NCBI GenBank assembly: GCA_009760885.1
Contig: CM019719.1
Coordinates: forward strand, 35,505,584 to 35,569,583
Direction: 5' to 3'
From: Achatina immaculata
Lineage: Eukaryota > Mollusca > Gastropoda > Stylommatophora > Achatinidae
Length of the DNA: 64,000 nucleotides
Below, piece by piece: positions 21,531-31,893 of this stretch (within the stretch, counting starts at the first letter, position 1; each line of letters begins with the position of its first letter). The notes under the pieces were generated by a model, which did no database searches, was not told where the DNA came from, and saw nothing but the letters and a program-made list of their open reading frames with translations. Made by a program: the position numbers and the translations under genes.

Positions 21531-21639
21531 TGATCTATAAAGTCCAAATTATGCTTACATAGATGACGAAGACGGAGGAGTTGGGAGTATGGGATGGGGT
21601 TGTAAGTTTCAGGATGAGAGGAGGTGTAAAGTAAATACA

Positions 21640-21938
21640 GATAAAAGGGATGGCGACTGCAGTAAAACTGGTTTAAATAAAAAGAAAAAGGTAAATAGAG
21701 GCGACATTTCTGTTTTCTACTCCTGGAGAAGGCCACATTCAGATAAATTCTTCGGTTTTTTTTTTTTGGTCTCGTTGTGCATGTAATCCTCGAAAAAGGC
21801 TCACGCCGAAATATTGGATGTTGTATGTTTTTCATTTATACATTCTCATACTTTCTATTCGTTTTTTTCTCACCTTACTCACTCCCTCCCTCACTTTGTA
21901 AAACTGCACCATACACCTCTATCTACCTTTTTTTTATT
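21640..21938. mobile_element. 299-bp insertion with 13-bp target duplication, family unknown
   Basis: The Penelope reading frame is cut between HMYLL and YLLYTSSH. The intervening 299 bp are flanked by identical 13-bp TAAAGTAAATACA (21627-21639 and 21939-21951). The insert has T-runs and ends in a T-rich tract. It contains CTCGAAAAAGGCTCACGCC followed by GAAAT near 21790-21812, which resembles a decayed hammerhead core. No coding sequence was seen. It could be a Penelope-mobilised non-autonomous element. Confidence 0.6.
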
Positions 21939-22204
21939 TAAAGTAAATACATGTGGCTGTCGGTGGGCTTGTAGAATAGAGAGGTGACAAGACTGTCTGT
22001 GCCAGCAAATATTCTGATGTCTAAAAAGTAGACAGACTTGTCAGAAATTTCATAAGTGAGTTTTATGTTCTTATTAAGCGAGTTGGCGAATTCAATACAA
22101 TTTTTTAGCTCGTCCTTTGGCATACTAGTGACTCCAATGCCATTATCGATGTACCTTTTATAGAATTTTGTGAGTCTGCCAGACACACTCTGAAGTTTCA
22201 TTAT

Positions 22205-22966
22205 TTTGGGGTTTTTTTTTCGTGTTAATTTCAATTTCTGTTTTGCTAGTCAGTGAAGACAGAGTATTTGTTTTTTCTTGCATAGAATTCACATTGTTAC
22301 TGATAAGAGTTATGTCATCAGCAAAATCAAGATCTTCCAGTTGGATCCCATGTACCCAATCAATGCCCGTTTTACCTTTGTAATATTTTTTTCATTATGA
22401 AGTCTATGGCAATTCCAAAAAGCAGGGGAGATGGTATACATCCTTGTTTCACGCCTGTTTCAATCTGGAACCATTTGCTCATTCCGTCTGTGTTGACAGC
22501 ACAAACATATCCGTTGTAGAGATCCTTAATGATGTTGACAGTATTAGATGGTATTCCATATAGTCTTAAAATTCTCCACAACGAATCTCTGTGTAGGCTA
22601 TGAAATGCCTTTTTAGAGTCTATGAAGTTCAGGAGTAATGGCTTTTGCTTTTCAATGTATTCTTCAAGTATTATTCTTAGAGTAAATATCTTATGGAGAC
22701 AGTTTCTCCCTTTTCGAAATCATGCTTGTTTTCTCACTGCAGTATCCACTATATCTTTAATTCTATTTAGAATGACTTTGCAAAATACTTTTGACACAAC
22801 TGATAGTAAGGTTACTCCTCTCCAATTATTGCAGTTGCTAAGGTTGCTCCCCCCCCCCTCTTTTTTTTGTGTGAGGTATTCTAACAGCGATTCCTTTTTT
22901 CCATTTTGAATGGACCTTTTCTTCTTTCCAAACTTTATTAAACATTCTCTGTAGTTGGTTCATGTA
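22205..22966 (-). pseudogene. LINE family A, copy A3: reverse transcriptase fragment
   Basis: Minus-strand pieces align with A2: a start near 22966 (QLQRMFNKVWKEEKV-like), LLSVVSKVFCKVILNRIKDI-like, FIDSKKAFHSLHRDSLWRIL, YGIPSNTVNIIKDLYNGYVC, WFQIETGVKQGCIPSPLLFG, WVHGIQLEDLDFADDITLIS and LEINT near 22215. Frameshifts are present. The 3' half is replaced by the Penelope-like element, so this copy was broken or truncated there. Confidence 0.85.
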
Positions 22967-23125
22967 CTTAAAAAAAAGTAATAAGCTAAAATTAAAAAAG
23001 AACATATGATTTTATGGAAATTCTAAGACTTTTAATTTTAAATATTAAAATGACAATACCTCCTTTTCCTTTGAATCACATTTAATGAATTTCAGTATTT
23101 AAAAAAAATATTTTTCAAGTGTCGT

Positions 23126-23225
23126 GGATCACATACCACTGTTGGTTTAGGGTCACATACCATTGTTGGTTTAGAGTCACATACCATTGTTGGTATAGGG
23201 TCACATACCATTGTTGATTTAGGGT
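23126..23225. repeat. 24-bp tandem repeat, 4 copies
   Basis: Units of TCACATACCATTGTTGGTTT with small changes. Confidence 0.85.
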
Positions 23226-23285
23226 CGAGCTAAAAAGAAAGGTTTGGAATGGCTGCCAGTTTATTCATTAGAAATTCACGCCTTG

Positions 23286-23560
23286 TTTAACGATATCCAG
23301 TATCAAATCATAATTATGATATCCAGTATCTAAGCATAATTATGATATTCAATATCTAATCATAATAACGATATGCAGCATCTAATCATAATTACGATAT
23401 CCAATATCTAATCATAATTACGATATCCAGTATCTAATCACAATTATGATAATCAGTATCTAGTCACAGTAACGATATCAGATGAATAACCATAAGTAGG
23501 ATATGCAGTATCTAAGCACAGATATCCAGTATTTAATAATAGTTTCATCAAATATCTAAT
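23286..23560. repeat. Diverged about 26-bp tandem repeat
   Basis: Repeated GATATCCAGTATCTAATCAT motifs, about ten diverged copies. Similar motifs reappear at 24050-24200, just before the host exon. Confidence 0.8.
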
Positions 23561-23850
23561 TACGCCTGCAATATCTGGGCTCTTATTAAATTTACCACAT
23601 CTGGGCTCTTATTATATTTACAATATCTGGTCTCTTATTATTATATTTGCCATATCTGGGCTCTTATTATTATATTTACCACATCTCGGCTCTTATTATT
23701 ATATTTGCCATATCTGGGCTCTTATTGTTATATTTGCCATATCTAGGCTCTTTTTATTATATTTACCATATCTGGGCTCTTATTATTATATTTACCACAT
23801 CTGAGTTCTTATTATTATATTTGCCATATCCAAGTCTCTTATTATTTTTA
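23561..23850. repeat. About 29-bp tandem repeat, about 10 copies
   Basis: Units of TCTGGGCTCTTATTATTATA followed by a TTTGCCATA-like end. The open frame through it is a product of the repeat. Confidence 0.85.
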
Positions 23851-24217
23851 CCATGTGCACTTTCTAGTTACGGCTGTTGGTATCTACAGGTGTCTACTCA
23901 CGGTTATAAATTATTACAAATATGAAACAACAAGGCCTTCGTATTATATGGTTAGAACTCCAGAAAATCATAAATAACAATATCATAGCATACCTATAAC
24001 ATAAAACAATTCTAACATACTCAACAGTTACAATGTTCAGTTCCTAATAACAGCGACGATATCCAGTCTCCAATCATGGTTACTACATTCGGTATCTAAT
24101 CATAATTAAAGTATTCAATATCTGACCAGAGCTATGGTATCCAGTTTTTTAATGTCGGTTATGATATGTTGCTTCTGATCACAGTTAACGATATCTAGTT
24201 TCTGCTTTCACCCCCAG

Positions 24218-24370
24218 ATTACGCTGCTGTTGGACGCAGCCACGTGGGCGGCTGTTGTGGTGTTTGTTCTTGCTGTCTCTGACAAGTCTGTTGATCCTGC
24301 CCAGCTTCATCGGGCATAAGGCCATTATCACGTATATGAAAGCGATGCATCAGCATATAGGCTTGAACAA
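24218..24370 (+). CDS. Exon 1 (visible): cytoplasmic tail and signal anchor
   Basis: A strong acceptor (TTCTGCTTTCACCCCCAG, ending 24217) and a GTAGGT donor (24371) bound this exon. Codons start at 24219; the first base completes a split codon, so an upstream exon must supply the start. It encodes LRCCWTQPRGR, a basic Cys-containing tail, then LLWCLFLLSLTSLLILPSF, a 19-20-residue hydrophobic segment fitting a type II signal anchor, then GHKAIITYMKAMHQHIGLN. It ends in AA, phase 2, matching the next exon. Without an initiator, alternative use as a first exon from the internal Met is unlikely because the anchor would be lost. Confidence 0.65.
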
Positions 24371-24438
24371 GTAGGTGCTGTTATCATCTATAGCCTTTCA
24401 ATGATAGGAAAAAAATCAACGGAATGTACAAAAATCAT

Positions 24439-24690
24439 GACGGGCGTCTGAGTGACGAAGTGGTTAGTGCACTGGTCTTTCATGGCGAAGGTTGGGGGTT
24501 CAAATCCTGCTGGAGGCAGTTGTAGAAATGGGTACTCGACTTCTTCTGGAGTTAGGGGAGTGAAAGGCGACCAGGCGTGATGCTGACCACATCATCCTCT
24601 GGTGTGTAGACAGGTCAAGGAAATCATGGGCACTAACATCGTATTCCTATGTGCCTCTAAGGCATAACAGGGTTACCTTCTTGACAACAT
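24439..24690 (+). mobile_element. tRNA-headed SINE, copy S1
   Basis: The tRNA-like head has an A-box-like TGACGAAGTGGTTAG and a B box GGGTTCAAATCC. The body contains GGCGTGATGCTGACCACATC, shared in diverged form with S2 (30.66 kb) and S3 (49.42 kb). It ends near the CTAAGGCATAACAGG block. RNA polymerase III transcription is expected of the family. Confidence 0.7.
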
Positions 24691-24959
24691 ACCTACAAAA
24701 AATCGTAACCGCACGCTGTAGATTTCATGCATAAACGTTCACTTGATGAAGAGTTTAGATAACTGTGCTGCATTTATCATTAGCAAATTTAACCGAACAG
24801 TATTTCGTAGTTCTTGACGCTGGTTTTAATGGAAGAGCTGGATCATATTTGCCGTTATGCAGGCGACAACAGACTGTCATCTGTCAGCCTCGACAACATT
24901 TTTAAGCATAGAGCCCAGTGAAGACCAGCTTTGAATTAATCTGAGCGGAGCTGTTTGTA

Positions 24960-25280
24960 AGTTCTTAGAGAACGGACAACAACGTGAAGCTCTGGGTGGA
25001 TAAAATTAGTAAACCTCTTGAAGGAGTTCACCGAGAAAGGAAAAGTTTATTTGACATCATTCGTTCTACTCTGGAATTCCAAGGGAAAGAGAAAACAAGG
25101 AAGGCCTAGAAACACCTGGCAAAGGAGTCTTGAAACACACATCAAGAAGATCAGCTACACCAGGAGACGGATGGAAGAAGCAGCCCAGGACAGAAAAAAA
25201 AAATGGAGACCCCCATATGTCCCAGATATGGGGTAAATAAGGCGAGAGACAGACAGACAGACAGATAGACAGACAGATAC
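24960..25280 (+). pseudogene. LINE 3' end with (GACA)n tail
   Basis: The frame 25018-25236 gives NSKGKRKQGRPRNTWQRSLE and RRRMEEAAQDRKKKWRPPYV, the typical GK-R-x-GRP...W / DR..WR ending of LINE ORF2. It is followed by a GACAGACAGACA tail. It is distinct from families A-D. Confidence 0.75.
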
Positions 25281-25440
25281 ATAATACATACATACATACA
25301 TACATACATACATACATACATTCATACATACATACATACGTACATACACACATAGTACTTACATACATACATACATACACACACATACATACATACATAC
25401 ATACATACATACGTACGTACGTAAGTAGGTACACACATAC
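25240..25440. repeat. (GACA)n and (CATA)n microsatellites
   Basis: Tetranucleotide tracts continuing from the LINE tail. The minus-strand Tyr/Cys/Met-rich frames here are artefacts. Confidence 0.95.
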
Positions 25441-25592
25441 ATAAAACAGCTTAATTGTGTTGACTGTAAATGGTCTAATCTGTTATTTACTCTTTGCATT
25501 GTGGAGATAAAATCCCCCATTTAGTCAGACATATATGGACAGATATACAGACAGGCAGAAAGACAGAATTTTTCATGCCCATCCCACAACAA

Positions 25593-27116
25593 TGAAATTG
25601 AAGCAGCAGTGAATTTAATGGCTAACAACAAAGCTGCAGGTGAAGATGAAATAACAGCCGAGATGCTAAAAGCTATCAATAGTGACAACATGAGACAACT
25701 ACAGAGAATGTTTAACAAGATTTGGAAAGAAGAAAAGGTCCCTTCTAATTGGAAGAAGGGAATCATTGTTAAAATACCAAAAAAGGGCAACCTTAGTGAC
25801 TGTAACAACTGGAGAGGAGTAACCTTAATATCAGTTGTGTCAAAAGTATTTTGCAAGGTCATTTTGAATAGACTCAAAGATATAGTGGATACTGCAATGA
25901 GAGAAGAACAAGCAGGATTTCGAAAAGGGAGAAGCTGTCTCGACCAGATCTTTACTCTCAGAATAATACTTGAAGAACATATTGAAAAGCAAAAACCATT
26001 AATACTGAATTTCATAGATTTTAAGAAGGCATTTGATAGCATACACAGAGATTCATTATGGAGAATTTTATGTCTATATGGAATACCATCTAAAATTGTC
26101 AACATCATTAAGGACTTATACAATGGATATGTTTGTGCAGTCAAGACAGAAGAAGGGATGAGTGAATGGTTCCAGATTGAAACAGGCGTGAAACAAGGAT
26201 GTATACTGTCTCCTTTACTTTTTGGGATTACAATAGACTTCATAATGACAAAATGCTGCTCAGGTAACACAGGTATTGACTGGGTACATGGGACCCAACT
26301 AGAAGATCTTGATTTTGCTGATGACATAACTCTTATCAGTAATAATGTGAATTCCATGCAAGGAAAAACAGATAGCCTATCTTCACTGGCTAGCAAAATA
26401 GGACTTGAAATTAACAAGGACAAAACAAAAATAATGAAAATTCCCATCAATCAAAATGGAAAAATACACATAGAAGGGACAGATATTGAAGAAGTCAATC
26501 AATTTGCATACCTTGGCAGCTACATAGACCAGGATGGTGACACTAGAAAGGAAGTTAGGATAAGAATTGCAAAAGCAGCATCAATCTTCAAGAATCTTGA
26601 GAATATATGGAATTCAAAAGTTATAAGCACAAAAACCAAGTTAAGACTATTCAACTCAAATGTAATATCCACCCTCATTTATGCATGTGAAAGCTGGAAA
26701 ACAACTAAAGAAATAGAAAAGAAATTAGACTCTTTTGAAAACAAATGCCTAAGGAAAATACTCGGCATCAAGTGGAATGAATTCAAGAACAATGCAGAGA
26801 TAAGACAGATGACTGAACAACAACCAGTCTCATGGGTGATCAGGAAAAGGAGATGGACATATGTTGGTCACTTGATGAGAAGAAATGATCAGAGAATCCC
26901 AAAACAAGCTATCAAGTGGAACACAACAGGCCGAAGAAAAAGAGGCAGACCGCGTGAAACTCTGAAGAGGACATTATTAAGAGAGGCCAAGTTAACAGGC
27001 ATAAAATCCTTTGATGAGGTTGAAAGACTCGCTGAAGACAGGAAAAATTGGCGAACTACTTTGCGAGCCCTATGTGACGTCTAACGGCACGGGAAGGATA
27101 TAAGATATAAGATAAG
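25593..27116 (+). mobile_element. LINE family A, copy A2: recent insertion with intact RT frame
   Basis: A 1524-bp 5'-truncated non-LTR element flanked by perfect 12-bp duplications, ATCCCACAACAA, at 25581-25592 and 27117-27128. One uninterrupted frame runs to 27084 (about 497 codons, listed from the GTG at 25609; there is no native start because the 5' end is missing). Blocks seen: KAAGEDEITAEMLKAI, LKDIVDTAMREEQAGFRKGR, FIDFKKAFDSIHRDSL, GVKQGCILSPLLFGITIDF, the catalytic LEDLDFADDITLIS, KDKTKIMKIPIN, FAYLGSYIDQDGDTRKEVRI, IYACESWKTTKE and RGRPRETLKRTLL, ending in RALCDV. The endonuclease half is absent. The tail is ATAAG repeats. The intact frame and perfect duplications mark it as young. 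Confidence 0.93.
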
Positions 27117-27128
27117 ATCCCACAACAA

Positions 27129-28930
27129 ATAAATATCCAACTCGCTTGAAATGAAAATAAAATAAAAATAAAAGAGTGGACCCTTTCAGTGCTCAGCGAT
27201 ACATGATCTGTGCACTTTTATGTTTAAAAGACATTTTAAAATACTTTATTATTATTATTGAAACTTCTTGTGGAGTGTGAAAAGTTAACTCTTTGCTGCC
27301 TTGAAATATCGTTCTTGTTATGATCAGGTTTACTGTTATCATTGCTTTTATTTGTAAACACTGCTTGGTGCTGCTAGAAACTTGTAGCAACTCGCGCTGG
27401 TGAGGACTTTTAAATTAAAAGCTTAGCCTGGACGGAAGGACCACCTTGCTGATCATGGTACCTTCCGCACCGTTGATTTTTTTTTTTTTTTTAGACGACG
27501 AAAACAACAGGCCGTGACCCGGTGATACTGCAAACCGGGTCCATCCGTAACGAGATGTGGACCTTAGCCCCGGGCATTCAATGTACAGGGCGGGCCTCAT
27601 GCATCTCGTTTAGTTAAAAAATAACGACGCTTTTGTCATAACCAAAGGGCAGGTTGGTCAGGTACCTGTCAAGAGGACACTTTGATCTCAGCCACTTTGA
27701 TCTTAGCCAAAAGGTGCACGACATCAGGTAAATCCGCCTTTGTAAAAAGCAGGAAGTGTGTAGAAATCCTATCTGGTTATAAACACAAAAGGTGTTGGGG
27801 GGAGGGGGGGGGGAGATGCCATTCATGATTACACTATTTTAAAAAAATCTTGTGATATTTTAAATGCATGAAGTTTAAAAAAAATAGTCAAATAACCACA
27901 AATGTAATGAATAGGAATGGAGTAGATGGTAATACGTCTTTACTTTTGTCTAATACAAACTTTTCCGTATAATTAAATAATCTCTTTCACGAATAGTTTT
28001 ATTTCCCTTATCTCCCTTATCTTATTATCTCCCTTAGAAACAAGGTCGCCTTCGGATCTATTTTCTTTTTGTAACGTGAATTAAAATCTTGTTCCTGTAA
28101 AATAATAAGATATCACGACAAGTCTGACGTTTGTGTTTGTCTGTTTCTTTCTTTGTTTGTTTTTTCTAAAAGGAGACGAAGAACTCGCTCTGTGTTTCCA
28201 TTATCCCTGCGTCTACACACTATATCAGTGCTTCTCAAACTTTTTTCGATCGTGACACACTGTTTCGTCACGTGGAATTTTGTGAACTGCAGTGACTATA
28301 TTAGTGTCTCATTTTGTGCTGTTTATTTTGAATTTTCTCTGCACAGACACGGAAGTTTTTCAGCACACCCTTTGAAAATCCATGCACTTGATATATATGA
28401 GTAGAACATGTATGAAAAATATCATTTCGAATATGTCTTCGCCTAATTTTTCTATCTCTTGTAGACAAACTCATTCTGATTATTGAAAATCATGTTTTCT
28501 GAATGCTGTTGGATCATCTTCGGGCAATGATGATGATGATGATGATGATGACACTAGTGATCATGGTGACAAGTTATGTTGACATTAAGGTGCTGTGTCT
28601 TACAAGGATTCGGGGAAAGGCACATTTCGCCTATTTTTAAGATATGATGTGCTGTACGTTTTTTAAAAATTTGTTGGTTGCTTTTTAAAGATCCAAAAGA
28701 CCTCTGATATTTATATTAACAATTCTAATCTTATCTATTTTTTTTCTAACATAACTAATAAAAAGATTTATACACAGAAACGTATAACGTTGTTGACGTA
28801 CTTGGAAGAGTTAAAAAAAAAAAGAGATGATTCACTCGAGACCAAAGAGTAGACATAAAAAAGTTCGCTCTAAGGTAGTTTTGTGGTTGTATATTGTTAT
28901 CCTCACTCTCAATAAATGCACACTGATATA
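27129..28930. other. Intronic sequence; hAT-like end at 28227, unidentified GC block at 27428-27605
   Basis: At 28227 CAGTGCTTCTCAAACTTTTT is a typical hAT-MITE end; a partner end was not found. (TGA)n lies at 28528-28551. The GC-rich block near 27500 looks like a repeat but has no second copy here. Confidence 0.35.
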
Positions 28931-28936
28931 TGGGTA

Positions 28937-29006
28937 AAGAAGAAGAAGAAGAAGAAGGAGGAGGAGGAGGAGGAGGAGGAGGAAGAGGAGAGAGAGAGAG
29001 AGAGGA
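28937..29006. repeat. GAA/GGA purine tract
   Basis: Simple repeats GAAGAAG, GGAGGAG and GAGAGAG. Confidence 0.9.
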
Positions 29007-29118
29007 TGAATAAGAAGAAGAAAAATATGATCTCAGTGGACTGACCAAGTGATATAGAGAAAGAAAAGCATCTGAACTGATCGGAAACACCAAGGACAAC
29101 ATTAGGTGGAGAAGCGTG

Positions 29119-29211
29119 GTTGCTGCTGTTGTTGCTGCTGCTGCTAATGTTGCTGTTGCTGTTGTTGTTGTTGTTGTTGTTGCTGTTGTAATTGCTGCTG
29201 CTGCTGTTGTT
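29119..29211. repeat. (TTG/CTG)n tract upstream of host exon 2
   Basis: Imperfect GTT/GCT triplet tract ending about 78 bp before the exon 2 start. A related tract follows the exon at 29749-29789. Confidence 0.9.
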
Positions 29212-29288
29212 TATATTCGTAAGCTATTTTTTTGCATTTGCTCCTTTCAAGATTTTAGAAATTGTCTTTTTATCTAAACTACGTTTAG

Positions 29289-29721
29289 GTATACTACGGG
29301 AATTGAGCAGCTCAGGGACAACAAGGTTTTTAAGCCACCAAACTCCACGTATATCTCAACGCGGTCTTCCACCACATTCTCTGCTACAGCGAGCAAGCCT
29401 GGAAATGTTAATGTTGAAGTCAAAAGTAAACCATCCGATCTTAGTGTACAAACAACAAATTCAACATTCAGTCAGAATAATACTCAAACGTATGTAAAGA
29501 AATACTTGATATTTCTGTGCGATCACAAATCCTATTGCTACGGCCTCGGCGATCGCCAAAGGGCAATAGTCGGCGTGTATTTCTTGGCAGAAGTGACAAA
29601 TCGTACGTTTGGAATCATTATGACGTCACCGTCACCTTTTACAGAGTTCTTCAAGCCTAACTTGGTCAACTGGAACATACCAGCCTCAGAACTGGAGAAT
29701 AAATCTTCCGTGGAAATTGTA
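29289..29721 (+). CDS. Exon 2: stem and start of catalytic region
   Basis: Acceptor TTTTTATCTAAACTACGTTTAG ends at 29288; donor GTAAGT is at 29722. The first base completes a Lys codon begun in exon 1, and an in-frame stop at 29275 lies just outside the exon. The first about 70 residues are a low-complexity stem rich in Ser, Thr and Asn (for example YISTRSSTTFSATASK). From about residue 72 the sequence becomes globular: YLIFLCDHKSYCYGLGDRQR, AIVGVYFLAEVTNRTFGIIM, PSPFTEFFKPNLVNW. The GxGDRQ...LA..T.R.F pattern recalls GDP-fucose-using transferases. Five N-glycosylation sequons are visible. It ends in phase 0 with SSVEIV. Confidence 0.8.
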
Positions 29722-29748
29722 GTAAGTTCTTTCTATTGTTTTATGCAT

Positions 29749-29789
29749 GCTTGTTGTTGTTGTTGTTGTTGCTGCTGCTGCTGCTGCTG
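29749..29789. repeat. (TTG)n(CTG)n tract downstream of host exon 2
   Basis: Pure GTT then GCT triplets starting 27 bp after the donor site. Confidence 0.9.
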
Positions 29790-29800
29790 ATAATGCTGTT

Positions 29801-30005
29801 CAGTCAGTCAGTCAGTCATTTGCATGTCCCTTGCGGAATTTTGCCTCGCTAACAGCTCTCCTGTAGGCCTCTCGGTTGTGAGCAAGATGCCCTGCTGCTG
29901 ATGCATCCATTTGCAGATTATCAACGACGTCTTGCAGTCATCTTCGCCTTGGTCTTCCTCTCCTTATTTTTTTCCCATTATGTACCCTTCCAAGACGGTC
30001 TTGGA
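29801..30005 (-). mobile_element. LINE family C, copy C3: 3' end with (GACT)n tail
   Basis: The minus strand matches the last about 190 bases of family C and ends in four GACT repeats (+ strand CAGTCAGTCAGTCAGTC, 29801-29817). It lies in inverted orientation to C4, 250 bp away. Confidence 0.88.
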
Positions 30006-30257
30006 AAAAGAAGAGAAGAGAAGAGTGTTGGATAATGCTATTATTGTTCACAAAAAAATAGGCTTTTGAGGGGGGAGGGTGGGGTGAGTGGAAATAGTCT
30101 GGTGATATGGAAAAAAAAATTAACACAGTAAATCTGGTCCTAAAAGGAGAATTCCTTTTTCCATTACGTGTATCGTCTAATAATCTGGTAGTACTGGGTA
30201 AGAGGAGTCCTTCAAATATCATGGACACAATATATATATATACATATATATACAAAC

Positions 30258-30545
30258 TACAAGGAATTAATACTGGAGAAGGTTGGCTTGTAAGGAAGAT
30301 TAACCAGAAAAAACTTAAATATTTTGGACATATAAAACGTCATGAGAATTTAGAGAACACCGTCTTGGAAGGGTACATAATGGGAAAAAAAAAGAGAGGA
30401 AGACCAAGGCGAAAAAAGGCTGCAAGACATCGTTGATGATCTTCAAATGGATGCATCAGCAGCAGGGCATCTTGTTCACAACCGAGAGGTCTACAGGAGG
30501 GAGGCAAAGTTCCGCAAGGGACATGCAAATGACTAACTGACTGAC
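30258..30545 (+). mobile_element. LINE family C, copy C4: 3' end
   Basis: Encodes GWLVRKINQKKLKYFGHIKR, HENLENTVLEGYIMGK, RGRPRR and ends with the HNREVYRR...FRKGHAND segment and a GACT-type tail near 30530-30545. It is the inverted partner of C3. Confidence 0.88.
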
Positions 30546-30555
30546 CGTTTCAAAT

Positions 30556-30775
30556 CCCTGCAGTGTTCTTTTGTTCTGGTGCCATCATACCAGAACGGCC
30601 CCAGGGTCCACCCATCCTCTAAAAAATGGGCTGACAGATAAATTTGGGAAGGTAAATGCGGATAGGCGTGATACTGACCGCATCAAACTTTCATAAGCCG
30701 ATGGTCTTGGGTATACGGGCCTAACACCGCTTCCCCATTATACTTTAACGACATGGAAATAGGAATTTAAGTCTT
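30556..30775 (+). mobile_element. SINE body without tRNA head, copy S2
   Basis: It aligns with the body of S3 at 49.35-49.52 kb: TTCTGGTGCCATCATACCAG, GGCGTGATACTGACCGCATC, and an end near AACGACATGGAAATAGG. The head is missing, as in 5'-truncated SINEs. Confidence 0.65.
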
Positions 30776-31893
30776 ACCTGTATCTTACGTGCATGGTTAC
30801 CAGTCTGAATCAAAACAGCCACAAAATTAGCGACCGGCCGGGACGTGGCCGTCAAACCGGGACGTCCGATAACCATCCTGAAAGTTCACTAAATAAATGG
30901 CGGTCCTGAGTTCTTTGCTGTTTCTTATGAGCCCCGGAAGCACCGACGCCGCTGAGAGAGATCCATGTTGCAGGGTTCTCGACCCACCATGTGGATCACG
31001 AGGAACCAGTCTGCTTTAGCCAAGCTGAAAGACTGCAGTTGTTTGAAAGACTAAGAAAAAAAAAAGTAAAATAAAGTCTTTTCAAGCTCCTGTTTTGTTG
31101 TCTTGAAAACTTCCACAATCTTCCTGGCTTCTTCGCGCACAGATGCGATAAATATGCTCTCGTACATTCTAAGAAGATTAGTCTTTTAGATATTTTCGAA
31201 TTATTTCAACTGGTCAATATTTCTGCACTCTTTTTCTGTGGTCTAAATTATTCCCGGCACTCTTGTCTATTAGTTTAAATTGTTTTTCATCGCTTTTAGT
31301 CACCTCAGCATGTTTTCATTGGTCTAAATTATTTTAGCGCTATTTTTCGTTTTCTAACTTATTCCATTTCTTTTACATTTTAGTCAAAATTGTTACAACG
31401 TTCTTCTCCATTGGTTTAAATTATTTCAGCTCTCCATCTCACATGACAGCAGCAGACGGAGAACATTCATGAAACAGCTACTGAGCTTTCAGAATTGTTC
31501 ACTGTTTCTGTGTGGCTGTGAGCTCCCATTATTGGTGGCTGATGTTAGGATCCTGAAGCCAAGCTTGTAGCGTATTGGGTGTGGGTTTCAGTGGCTTTCT
31601 GCTTGAGTTCCTGAAATTGACGAAAGATTTTTTAAAAATTGTTAAAAATTCAATCCTTAGGGAACACATATCGAGGCAAACCATGTGCGCCAGGCTGTTG
31701 GCTGTAACACATAACTGCGTGGATGCTGTAGAGGACCTTGGCTCTTAACGGCTTTACCATCTCTCCAACGCAGTCATGTCGCGTACACTTTACTAAACGC
31801 TTTCCGCACACCAGATAAATTTTATTATTTCGACTCAAAAGTCTTCATATCACATTTTTTAAACGTATTTTCTTTCGCTTTCTATTGCTATAA
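30776..31893. other. No gene recognised
   Basis: Repetitive-looking text with GGTTCTCGACCCACC near 30975 (possible hAT-type end) and short TCTAAATTATT repeats at 31240-31430. A minus frame at 31650-31838 has no identified domain. Confidence 0.35.

Larger units (their letters stand above)
20345..22200 (-). pseudogene. Penelope-like element: RT end plus GIY-YIG endonuclease
   Basis: Read on the minus strand. The reverse transcriptase C-terminal part is at 22200-21940: YKRYIDNGIGVTSMP (catalytic-type YxDD changed to YIDN), CIEFANSLNKNIKLTYEI and VYFLDIRIF. It resumes after an insertion as YTSSHPETYNPIPYSQLLRL (about 21625-21570) and is interrupted again by LINE B3. The C-terminal nuclease at 20644-20351 has IYVNACKRRRIIYIGET (the GIY-YIG core), RDRMQKHLYDI, KPVLNHFSGPNH and a LNSLFRYT ending, as in Penelope elements. 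Endonuclease-bearing Penelope elements encode one protein with this order. Stops and insertions make this copy inactive. Confidence 0.88.
24371..29288. other. Intron 1 of host gene
   Basis: Holds a SINE (24439-24690), a LINE 3' end (24960-25280), tetranucleotide repeats (25240-25440), LINE A2 (25593-27116), a hAT-like end (28227), and trinucleotide tracts just before the next exon. Around 27428-27605 a GC-richer block was not identified. Confidence 0.6.

Noticed and set aside
25066..25434. Met/Tyr/Cys-rich minus-strand protein
   Set aside because: Translation of CATA and GACA microsatellites.
28153..28404. Small membrane protein starting with a basic run
   Set aside because: It reads through a hAT-type terminal repeat and has no partner exon or domain.
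29506..29790. Gene ending in a poly-Cys tail
   Set aside because: The poly-Cys part is the (TTG/CTG)n tract after the GTAAGT donor; only the part before 29722 is exon.
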